NCBI GenBank assembly: GCA_009780885.1
Contig: WQZF01000025.1
Location: forward strand, 1-32,412
DNA: 32,412 nt
Direction of reading: 5' to 3'
Origin: Betaproteobacteria bacterium
Lineage (GTDB): Bacteria; Pseudomonadota; Gammaproteobacteria; Burkholderiales; Rhodocyclaceae
A model generated the notes under the pieces. The model searched no databases. It had not been told where the DNA came from and saw only the letters and a list, made by a program, of their open reading frames with translations. Made by a program: the position numbers and the translations under genes. Below are positions 23,669 to 30,775 of the stretch, in pieces (position 1 is the first letter of the stretch; each line of letters opens with the position of its first letter).

Positions 23669-24328
23669 ATGAGCACAAAACTCTACTACGCTGCCGGCGC
23701 ATCCTCGTTTGTGCCCCACACCCTGCTGGAACTGGCGGGGATAGACTTCGAGCCGGTCAATGTCAGGCTGCACAAGGGGGAGCAGGAAAGCCCCGAATAT
23801 CTCGCGATCAACCCGCGCGGGCAAGTGCCGGCGCTGGTCGACGGCAATGAAGTGATCACGGAGATCATCGCGATCATTTTCCATATCGATGCCCGATTCC
23901 CCGAAAAAGGCTTCATCCCGAAGGAGCCGCTGGCGCGCACCCGCTTCGTCGAAACGCTGGCGTGGATGAACAACACCGTGCATCCCACTTTCGTTCACAT
24001 CTTCAGGCCCTACAAATTCAGCGACGACGAAACGGCGCAGGCGGCGATGAAGCGCCACGCGACCGGCCAGTACCGCAAGTTGCTGGAGGAATTGCAGGCG
24101 CTGGCGGCAAAGGCGCGCGCCGCCGGCAATGACTGGCTGGGCGGCGCGTCCTGCGGCCCGCTGGACACCTACGCGCTGGCCCTGTTGCGCTGGGGCACGC
24201 TCGCCGGCATCAATCCCGAGGACTATCCAGTGCTATGGGCCCACGCGCGACGCACCGCCGAGGTCCCGGCGGTGGCGCGCGTCATCGAGCGCGAGAGACT
24301 CAAACTCAGCATGTACCAGCAGGCTTGA
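23669..24328 (+). CDS. Glutathione S-transferase family protein
   Basis: A 219-aa protein with the N-terminal thioredoxin-like GST domain (MSTKLYYAAGASSFVPH, NPRGQVPALV) and an all-helical C-terminal domain. The usual ES pair that binds the glutathione gamma-glutamyl group is altered (TEIIAI where TESxAI is common). GSTs conjugate or reduce electrophiles with glutathione; the substrate is unknown. ATG 23669 follows GGAG with 6-base spacing. It stands alone after the PIN toxin gene with a 90-base gap and is followed by a repeat-rich intergenic region. Confidence 0.88.
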   Translation: MSTKLYYAAGASSFVPHTLLELAGIDFEPVNVRLHKGEQESPEYLAINPRGQVPALVDGNEVITEIIAIIFHIDARFPEKGFIPKEPLARTRFVETLAWMNNTVHPTFVHIFRPYKFSDDETAQAAMKRHATGQYRKLLEELQALAAKARAAGNDWLGGASCGPLDTYALALLRWGTLAGINPEDYPVLWAHARRTAEVPAVARVIERERLKLSMYQQA

Positions 24329-24340
24329 ACTGCGGGGAAT

Positions 24341-24686
24341 TATTCACCCGGCAATCAAGGGTTGATTTTGAGTCACCCCAACCTGAAGGTTGGGGATTCC
24401 TGTACGGGCGGCGTAGGGGCGGGTTTGAAACCCGCCCCTACCACCCGCCCCTACACAATGCGGGGCGCCTTCGGGGCCTGTTAGGCCATGTCTCGCTGAC
24501 CCTGCCATGAATGGCAGGGATTGCGCTCGACAGGTGTTCAAGACATGCGGGGTAGGAATCAACGCCTTCGTAGGGGGCGGCGTCCCCTACGAGGCGTCTG
24601 CTGCTACGAATGCGGCCTCTGTCTTGTCCGCCTGCATCCTCAGGCAATGATCCGATTTCTCTCAACCCTTCATTGCCGGGTGAATA
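24341..24686. repeat. 346-bp segment bounded by 25-bp inverted repeats
   Basis: The sequence at 24341-24365 (TATTCACCCGGCAAT...) is repeated inverted at 24662-24686 with 24 of 25 bases identical. Between them lie an R repeat and a second palindrome (CGCCTTCGTAGGGG / CCCCTACGAGGCG, 24563-24596). No direct target duplication was found at the outer borders. It may be a MITE into which the R repeat inserted. Confidence 0.7.
24368..24541 (-). repeat. Hairpin-rich intergenic repeat, family R, copy 4
   Basis: Reverse-strand copy with TTGAACACCTGTCGAGC at the right end, the GGGCGGGTTTCAAACCCGCCC palindrome inside, and CCCCAACCTTCAGGTTGGGG plus TGACTCAA at the left. It is most like the copy at 15769. 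Confidence 0.85.
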
Positions 24687-24740
24687 GTTTGTCCATAGCC
24701 GCCCTGCTTTCGAGCGAAAAGCTGGCACTTTTTTCAATCA

Positions 24741-24818
24741 ATTTTCTAAATTAGACTAAAGAATTCACCATTAAAAACCACTACTGTAGCTGAACATTAT
24801 TTAAGTAATTTAGAAAAT
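24741..24818 (+). mobile_element. 78-bp AT-rich MITE-like element, copy 5
   Basis: Perfect ATTTTCTAAATT / AATTTAGAAAAT ends, central CACTACTGTAGC and the conserved AACATTATTTAAGTAATTT stretch. It lies 27 bases beyond the stop of rimO. The left half (AGACTAAAGAATTC) differs from other copies. Confidence 0.75.
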
Positions 24819-24845
24819 CCGCATAAAAAAATACCCCCGAATTCC

Positions 24846-26192
24846 CTATTCCTGTCCAAAGCCGATGATTTCCGCGTGGAGGTCGTGCGTGTCGCTGTCG
24901 GTGACGAGCACGCGCAGGAAGTCGCCGGGAGAAGCGGGGAATTCGGGATCGAGGTAGACGAGGCCGTCGATTTCCGGGGCGTCGGCCATGCTGCGGGCGA
25001 TGATGCCTTCGTCGCCGATTTCGTCGACGAGCACGGTGATTTCCTGTCCGATTTTTTCCTCCAGGCGTTTCGCGGAGATTTCTTCCTGCACTTCCATCAG
25101 TTGCCGCCGGCGTTCTTCGCGCACGGCGCGGGGCAGCGCGCCGGGAAGCTCGTTGGCGGCGGCGCCTTCGACCGGGGAATAGGGGAAGCAGCCGACACGG
25201 TCGAGTTGCGCCGCTTCGAGGAAGGAGAGGAGTTCTTCAAATTCGGCGTCGGTTTCGCCGGGAAAGCCGGTGATGAAGGTGGAGCGGATCGTCAGTCCGG
25301 GGCAGCGTTCCCGCCAGGCGTGAATGCGCTCAAGGGTGTTTTCGATGTTGCCCGGGCGGCGCATGGCCTTGAGGACGCGCGGGTTGGCGTGCTGGAAGGG
25401 AATGTCGAGATAGGGGAGGATTTTGCCTTCGGCCATCAGCGGGATCAGGTCGTCGAGGGCGGGATAGGGGTAGAGATAATGCAGGCGCACCCAGACGCCG
25501 AGTTCTCCGAGCGCCTGGCAGAGTTCCGCGAGCCGCGTCCTGATCGGACGTCCGCCGAAGAAGGCGGTGCGGTATTTGAGGTCGAGGCCGTAGGCGCCGG
25601 TGTCCTGCGAGACGATGAGCAATTCGCGCACGCCAGCCGCTACCAGATGCTGCGCTTCTTCGAGGATCGAGGCGACGGGTCGGCTGGCGAGCGGGCCGCG
25701 CAGCGAGGGGATGACGCAGAAGCTGCATTGGTGGTTGCAGCCTTCCGAGATCTTGAGATAGGCGTAGTGCGGCGGAGTCAGGCGCACGCCCTGCGGCGGG
25801 ACGAGGCTGGAAAAGGGGTCGTGCGGCGGCGGCAGGTGGGCGTGGATGTGCCGCATCACTTCCTCGTCGGCGTGCGGCCCGGTGACGGCGAGGACGGCAG
25901 GATGCGCGGCGAGGATCGCGTCGCTTTTGGCGCCGAGGCAGCCGGTGACGATGACCTTGCCGTTTTCCGCCAGCGCCTCGCCGATTGCGGCGAGCGATTC
26001 TTCGACAGCGGCTTCGATGAAGCCACAGGTGTTGACGACGACGAGATCGGCGTCTTCGTGGCTGTCGGAGATGAGGTAGCCTTCGGCGCGCAGGCGCGTC
26101 AGGATGCGTTCGGAGTCGGTCGTGGCCTTGGGACAGCCCAGTGTCACAAAGCCGACGGTGGAAGACGCGGGAGAAGGATCGGGAGGCAGCAC
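24846..26192 (-). CDS. rimO: Ribosomal protein S12 methylthiotransferase RimO
   Basis: A 448-aa radical-SAM enzyme that adds a methylthio group to Asp89 of ribosomal protein S12. The N-terminal cluster domain has C20 ([11 protein letters not shown]), C56 and C85; the radical-SAM cluster is C152, C156 and C159 (GCNHQCSFC). A C-terminal TRAM domain (about 375-445) completes the standard layout. [12 protein letters not shown] distinguishes RimO from MiaB. Start GTG 26192 gives the normal length but has no clear ribosome site. It follows phaR by 52 bases on the same strand and may be read from it. Confidence 0.95.
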   Translation of the reverse strand: MLPPDPSPASSTVGFVTLGCPKATTDSERILTRLRAEGYLISDSHEDADLVVVNTCGFIEAAVEESLAAIGEALAENGKVIVTGCLGAKSDAILAAHPAVLAVTGPHADEEVMRHIHAHLPPPHDPFSSLVPPQGVRLTPPHYAYLKISEGCNHQCSFCVIPSLRGPLASRPVASILEEAQHLVAAGVRELLIVSQDTGAYGLDLKYRTAFFGGRPIRTRLAELCQALGELGVWVRLHYLYPYPALDDLIPLMAEGKILPYLDIPFQHANPRVLKAMRRPGNIENTLERIHAWRERCPGLTIRSTFITGFPGETDAEFEELLSFLEAAQLDRVGCFPYSPVEGAAANELPGALPRAVREERRRQLMEVQEEISAKRLEEKIGQEITVLVDEIGDEGIIARSMADAPEIDGLVYLDPEFPASPGDFLRVLVTDSDTHDLHAEIIGFGQE

Positions 26193-26244
26193 GGGGTTGC
26201 GATGATGGAACAGGGTTTCTTGAAAACCTGGCGATGCCGCAGTT

Positions 26245-26802
26245 TCAGCGGGCCTTTTTCTCGGTTTTTTCTTCGGAGTTCGGGCGCATTCCGGAGAACA
26301 TGCTGCGCGTCTGGGTCTGCATCTGCTCCTGCATCGTCTGGAACATTTTCTTGCTCTGGTCGACGTAGGCCGACATCATGTGCTGCAGCGCCGGCCCCTG
26401 GAAATTGAGGAACTGCATCCACAGATCGGATTGCATCTGGCTGTTGTCGCCATAAAGGCCGCGCGATTGTTCCTGGATCTTGTGCTGGAAATCGACGAAT
26501 CCCTTGATGTTGGTTTCCAGGTATTTTCCGAGCATTCCCTGCATGGCGTGGCCGTAGAAGCGGATGATCTGCGCCAGGAGGTCGGTGGAAAAGAGCGGCA
26601 TTCCGCCCGCTTCTTCCTCAAGGATGATTTGCAGGAGGATGCTGCGCGTCAGATCCTCGTTGGTCTTGGCGTCGACGACCTGGAAACTCTCGAAGGCCAG
26701 GACAAGCTCCTTGATGTCGTTCAGGGTGATGTAGGCGCTGGCTTTCGTGTCGTAGAGACGGCGATTCGGATATTTTTTGATGAGACGTGGAGCTTCCAGC
26801 AT
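26245..26802 (-). CDS. phaR: PHA synthesis repressor PhaR
   Basis: A 185-aa regulator with the diagnostic N-terminal PHB/PHA accumulation DNA-binding domain ([20 protein letters not shown]) and the PHB_acc region ([20 protein letters not shown]). The C-terminus is rich in Gln, Met and Lys. PhaR represses phasin and pha genes and is released when it binds nascent PHB granules. ATG 26802 is preceded by AAAGGAGA with good spacing. It lies downstream of phaB behind a strong terminator, so it probably has its own promoter in 26803-26834 or within the terminator region. Confidence 0.94.
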   Translation of the reverse strand: MLEAPRLIKKYPNRRLYDTKASAYITLNDIKELVLAFESFQVVDAKTNEDLTRSILLQIILEEEAGGMPLFSTDLLAQIIRFYGHAMQGMLGKYLETNIKGFVDFQHKIQEQSRGLYGDNSQMQSDLWMQFLNFQGPALQHMMSAYVDQSKKMFQTMQEQMQTQTRSMFSGMRPNSEEKTEKKAR

Positions 26803-26834
26803 CGTTGTGCTCTCCTTTGTTCGATATCCCTGTG

Positions 26835-26870
26835 AAAACGGCCCCAAGGCTTGCGCTGTGGGGCCGTTTT
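26835..26870 (-). terminator. Strong intrinsic terminator between phaB and phaR
   Basis: AAAACGGCCCCA (26835-26846) and TGGGGCCGTTTT (26859-26870) form a perfect 12-bp stem with a 12-base loop; the A and T runs make it work on either strand. It begins 14 bases after the phaB stop and should end the phaCB message. Confidence 0.85.
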
Positions 26871-26884
26871 CCGTGACCGGGCGA

Positions 26885-27628
26885 TTATTGATAGTGCAGT
26901 CCGCCGTTGATGTTGAGGGTGGCGCCGGTGATGAATCCTGCATCTTCGGATGCGAGATAGACGCAGGCTGCGCCGATTTCTTCCGGCTTGCCCAGGCGCT
27001 TCATCGGCACCGAGTCGATGATCCCTTGCAGGATTTCCTGCTTGATCGCCATGACCATCTTGGTGGCGACATAGCCGGGAGCGATGGCGTTGACGGTGAC
27101 GTTCTTCGCGGCCAGTTCGGCGGCGAGCGCCTTGGAAAAGCCGATGACGCCGGCCTTGGCTGCGGAGTAGTTGGTCTGCCCCGCCTGCCCCTTGACGCCG
27201 TTGATCGAGGAAATGTTGATGATGCGTCCCCATCCGCGCTCGGCCATCTTCGCCGAAACCTGCTTGGTCATGTTGAACAGGCTGGACAGGTTCGTGGAAA
27301 TCACGGCATCCCACTGATCCTTTTCCATCTTGGCAAACATGCGGTCGCGGGTGATTCCGGCGTTGTTGATCAGAACGTCGATCGGACCGGCGGCGGCTTC
27401 GGCATCGGCGACCATTTTCTGGCAGGAAGCGAAGTCGGACACGTCTCCGGCAACGGCGGCAGTGCCCTTGACGCCAGCGGCGGCCATTTCCTTTTCCCAC
27501 TCGGCGGGCTTGTCGAATTCGGGGTGATAGGCAGCGACGACCTTATAGCCGGCTTTCGCCAGCGAAATGCAGATTGCCGTTCCAATGCCTCCCATCGCGC
27601 CGGTAACGAGAGCAACACGTTGAGCCAT
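26885..27628 (-). CDS. phaB: Acetoacetyl-CoA reductase
   Basis: A 247-aa short-chain dehydrogenase that reduces acetoacetyl-CoA with NADPH to (R)-3-hydroxybutyryl-CoA, the monomer for PhaC. Seen: cofactor loop TGAMGGIG (9-16), NNAG (88-91), INISSINGVKGQAGQTNYSA with the catalytic Ser near 140, Y154 and K158 (YSAAK), and PGYVATKMV, all as in Cupriavidus PhaB. ATG 27628 follows AAAGGAAAG; homology begins right there. It lies 93 bases after phaC. The beta-ketothiolase gene phaA is not in the window. Confidence 0.95.
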   Translation of the reverse strand: MAQRVALVTGAMGGIGTAICISLAKAGYKVVAAYHPEFDKPAEWEKEMAAAGVKGTAAVAGDVSDFASCQKMVADAEAAAGPIDVLINNAGITRDRMFAKMEKDQWDAVISTNLSSLFNMTKQVSAKMAERGWGRIINISSINGVKGQAGQTNYSAAKAGVIGFSKALAAELAAKNVTVNAIAPGYVATKMVMAIKQEILQGIIDSVPMKRLGKPEEIGAACVYLASEDAGFITGATLNINGGLHYQ

Positions 27629-27660
27629 ATACTTTCCTTTCATATGATTCGTTGAAGAAA

Positions 27661-27714
27661 GCGGCACAGTGACATGCCGCCGGGTTGAAGGGCGATTCCG
27701 GAGAATCCGGAATC
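27661..27714 (-). other. Two stem-loops between phaC and phaB
   Basis: GATTCCGGA / TCCGGAATC (27694-27714, 3-base loop) and GCGGCA / TGCCGC (27661-27680) follow the phaC stop. Neither has a T-run on the minus strand, so they more likely adjust message stability or partial termination than end transcription. Confidence 0.5.
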
Positions 27715-27721
27715 ATGACAC

Positions 27722-29473
27722 TCAGGCTTTTTCCTTCACGTAGCGTCCGGGCGCGGGTTCGATCGGCTTGTATTTCGCGTTGCCGGGCGTCTTCGGGGCA
27801 GGTTTCTCGCCGCCGGAGAATTGCGCCAGCCATTGCGCCCAATCGGACCACCAGCTCCCCTTGTGTTCTGCCGCGCTGGAAAACCACGTCTCTGCGTCGC
27901 CGGAAAGATCGTCGTTCGTCCAGTAGCTGCGGCGGTTTTTCGAGGCCGGGTTGATGACGCCGGCGATATGGCCGCTGGCCCCGAGCACGAAACGGGTCTT
28001 GCCTTTCAGGACGCGCGTGCTCAGATAGGCCGAAAGCCAGGGCACGATGTGATCCTCACGCGAGGCATAGAGATAGTTCGGCACGCCGATCTTGCCCAGA
28101 TCGACCTTGACGCCGCACATTTCGAGCTTGCGAGGAATGCGCAGCGCATTGTCCAGGTACAGGTTGCGCATGTACCAGCACGCGAACGGCCCGGGCAGGT
28201 TGGTCGCGTCGCCGTTCCAGTAGAGCAGGTCGAAGGCGGGCGGTTTCTGGCCTTTCAGGTAATTGCCGGAAACATAGTTCCAGATCAGGTCGTTGGCGCG
28301 CAGCGCCGAGAAGGTCGTCGCCAGTTCGTGGCCGGGCATGATGCCGCCATTGCCGATCGAGGCCTCGCGCTTCTGGCAGGCGTATTCGTCGATGAAGAGG
28401 CCGATCTCGCCGGGAATCGAGAAATCGAGGAAGGTCGTCAGGAGCGTCAGGCTCTCGACCCATTTCTCGCCGCGCGCGGCGAGCACGCCCAGCGCGCTGG
28501 AAAGGATCGTGCCGCCGACGCAGAAGCCGAGCGCGTTGACTTTCTCTTCCCCCGAAATTTCGCGCGCCACGGCCAGCGCAGTCACCGCACCGTGGATCAG
28601 GTAATCCTCCCAGGTGAGATTGCCCTGTTCCTCATGCGGATTGCGCCAGGAGACGAGAAAGACGGTGTTCCCGGTTTCCGTCGCGTAGCGCACGAAGGAA
28701 TTTTCCGGCTGCAAGTCGAGGATGTAGAACTTGTTGATGCAGGGCGGCACGATGACCAGGGGCCGCTTTGCCACTTTCGGCGTAATCGGATCGTACTGGA
28801 TCAACTGGATCAACTCGTTTTCAAAGACCACCGAACCGGGCGCGACGGCAATATTCGTTCCGACATCGAAGGCGCTCTCGTCGGTCATCGAGATGCTGCC
28901 CTTTGCCATGTCGCCGATCAGGTTGTTGATCCCGTCGGTGATGCTCTTGCCCTTCGTTTCGACCGCGTAGCGGATGAATTCCGGATTCGTCGCCGCGAAA
29001 TTGGTCGGCGAAATCGCGTCGATATATTGGCGGGCGAGAAAGCGCAGCCGTTCCTTGCAGACATCGGTTTCGGTATCGGCGATTTCAATCAGGTCGCGGA
29101 TGAAATCCGAAAGCAACAGGTAGTTTTGTTGCAGATAACTGAAAGGGGCGCTTTCGTGCCACTCCGGGGCGGAAAAACGCTTGTCGCCCGGTTTTGGGCT
29201 CACCTTGAAAGACTCTTCGCCTTCGGTTTTCGGCGTCAGGAACGACTGCCACAGCAGCATTTGCTGCGAGAGAAAATGGCGCTGCAAGTCTTCGAGCTTG
29301 GCCGGATCGAGCGGCTTGACGTAGATCGGCGAGCCACCGAAGGTGTGATGCGCCTGCTGCGAACTCAGGTAATTGAAAAACTGCTGGGCCATTGCCTGGC
29401 CGACCTTCATGAATGGTTGCATGGTGGGGATAAGCGCCTCCATCGTTGTACTCCAGCTCTTTTCATCTGGCAT
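27722..29473 (-). CDS. phaC: Class I poly(3-hydroxyalkanoate) synthase
   Basis: A 583-aa polymerase that joins (R)-3-hydroxyacyl-CoA units into PHB at the granule surface. The lipase-like box GFCVGG carries the nucleophile C318; D474 (SREDHIVPW) and H502 (GASGHIAGVINP) complete the triad, close to the Cupriavidus numbering (C319, D480, H508). Length and the long N-terminal region place it in class I, with no phaE or phaR-type partner subunit. ATG 29473 is chosen because GGAGG lies 5-6 bases upstream; ATG 29485 is possible. It heads the phaC-phaB transcript. Confidence 0.95.
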   Translation of the reverse strand: MPDEKSWSTTMEALIPTMQPFMKVGQAMAQQFFNYLSSQQAHHTFGGSPIYVKPLDPAKLEDLQRHFLSQQMLLWQSFLTPKTEGEESFKVSPKPGDKRFSAPEWHESAPFSYLQQNYLLLSDFIRDLIEIADTETDVCKERLRFLARQYIDAISPTNFAATNPEFIRYAVETKGKSITDGINNLIGDMAKGSISMTDESAFDVGTNIAVAPGSVVFENELIQLIQYDPITPKVAKRPLVIVPPCINKFYILDLQPENSFVRYATETGNTVFLVSWRNPHEEQGNLTWEDYLIHGAVTALAVAREISGEEKVNALGFCVGGTILSSALGVLAARGEKWVESLTLLTTFLDFSIPGEIGLFIDEYACQKREASIGNGGIMPGHELATTFSALRANDLIWNYVSGNYLKGQKPPAFDLLYWNGDATNLPGPFACWYMRNLYLDNALRIPRKLEMCGVKVDLGKIGVPNYLYASREDHIVPWLSAYLSTRVLKGKTRFVLGASGHIAGVINPASKNRRSYWTNDDLSGDAETWFSSAAEHKGSWWSDWAQWLAQFSGGEKPAPKTPGNAKYKPIEPAPGRYVKEKA

Positions 29474-29572
29474 GTTGTCCTCCATTGCTTGGAAAATGTC
29501 TTGGGGAAAAAACGAACAGGATAACACTTGGCACGCAGGATCGTGTGTTTTTTGCGTGAAACCGGCGCGGGA

Positions 29573-30346
29573 TCAGCCGTGCGCGCCGAGCAGCCGGCCA
29601 ACGCCCCAGATCGAGAGGATGCCGAGCAGGATCAGCGAAACCTGCTGCACCGTCGCATGCAATTCCGCGCGCTTATGCAGGCTGGGAATCAGGTCGGCGA
29701 TGGCGACATAGAGCATGCTCGCCACGGCGATGCTGAGCATATAGGGCGACCAGCCCTCCAGCTTCGAAAGCGCGAAATAGGCGATCGTGCCGCCGACCAC
29801 GGTCGCCATGCTCGAAAGAAGATTGAACGCGAATGCCTTTGCCCGGCTGAATCCCGAATGCAGCAGCACCACGAAATCGCCCAATTCCTGCGGGATTTCG
29901 TGCGCGATGATCGCCAGCGCAGTCACGATCCCCAATTCCGTGCTTTGCAGAAAGGCCGTCGCAATCAGGATCCCGTCGACGAAATTGTGGAAGGTATCGC
30001 CGATCAGCACCATCAAACCGGAACGCCCGTGGTCGTGCTGCGTTTCCTGCACCTCGTGCGCCTCGCAATGATCCTGGTGGCAATGCCGCCAGAGCACCAG
30101 CTTTTCCAGGATGAAAAAAGCCAGGATTCCGAACAGGATCGCCACCGCGACCGTCTCCGGATCGCCATGCTCCAGCGCATGCGGCAGGATTTCGAGGAAC
30201 ACCGCCCCGAGCATCGCCCCGATCGCATAGGAAACCAGCGCCGTCACCCGATGCGTACCGGCGCTATAGACCGCTGCCGCTGCGGCGCAAATACTCAACG
30301 CGCCACCGAGGGCGCTCATCGCGATGATCCAGGCAAGCGTGGACAT
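29573..30346 (-). CDS. ZIP-family metal transporter
   Basis: A 257-aa membrane protein of the ZIP family, which brings Zn2+ and related divalent metals into the cytoplasm. Seen: about eight membrane segments, a His-rich cytoplasmic loop (H88 to H106, HCHQDHCEAHE..HDH), the metal-site motif HNFVDG (120-125) in TM4 and HEIPQE (149-154) in TM5. This is the typical ZupT/GufA-like arrangement. Start ATG 30346 gives a normal first membrane segment and has GGAA upstream; the open frame beyond it is not conserved. Metal specificity cannot be read from sequence. Confidence 0.9.
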   Translation of the reverse strand: MSTLAWIIAMSALGGALSICAAAAAVYSAGTHRVTALVSYAIGAMLGAVFLEILPHALEHGDPETVAVAILFGILAFFILEKLVLWRHCHQDHCEAHEVQETQHDHGRSGLMVLIGDTFHNFVDGILIATAFLQSTELGIVTALAIIAHEIPQELGDFVVLLHSGFSRAKAFAFNLLSSMATVVGGTIAYFALSKLEGWSPYMLSIAVASMLYVAIADLIPSLHKRAELHATVQQVSLILLGILSIWGVGRLLGAHG

Positions 30347-30523
30347 GAAGGATTCCGGCAGGAAAGGCGGGTCGAAGGAAAAGACCCGGATTATAGCGAA
30401 ACGGCACGCGACAAAGCCTCCCGTCCAACCCCTCTCTTCGAGTGGGGGTAGTGGGAGTGAGGGAGGTAGCTCGAAAGCGCCGGTGGGAACGTTGCCGCCC
30501 GATGCTTGCAAACGGGTGATTTC

Positions 30524-30631
30524 GGGCGACCACAGGTCGCCCGTGCCGTCGGTAGGGCATAGCCTGGGGTGCGCGAAGCGAAGCCCAATACACGGGCGAA
30601 GGTGCTTCCGTTGGGCTTCGCTTCGCGCACC
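30524..30631. repeat. Family S inverted pair and adjacent hairpin
   Basis: GGGCGACC-ACA-GGTCGCCC (30524-30542) is a perfect 8-bp hairpin. Beyond it, a 21-bp arm at 30568-30588 containing GCGAAGCGAAGCCCAA is perfectly inverted at 30611-30631 with a 22-base loop. These fill the gap between the divergent ZIP and secreted-protein genes; no gene is supported between 30347 and 30775. Confidence 0.8.
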
Positions 30632-30775
30632 TCAACCTACGAACTTCGATTCGCCCAGACCAACATATGACATCGAAATTTCCAAACCCGCTTGACGCTT
30701 CCTGCGGAACGGCGCATTCTTTTCTTTTGTCGATCCCTTGCCGCCTTGATCGAATCCTTTTCGGGAGCCGCCCCC

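Noticed and set aside
5832-24541. Family R and 78-bp repeats as a CRISPR array
   Set aside because: Copies are kilobases apart, not regularly spaced by short unique spacers, and no cas gene is present.
10133-24818. 78-bp elements as integron attC sites
   Set aside because: Size and palindromy are suggestive, but the RYYYAAC/GTTRRRY core sites are missing and the genes between copies are ordinary chromosomal operons on both strands.
24876-26408. 510-codon open frame on the plus strand
   Set aside because: Antisense to rimO and the end of phaR; no recognisable domain.
27821-29524. 567-codon open frame on the plus strand
   Set aside because: Antisense to phaC; no ribosome site or domain.
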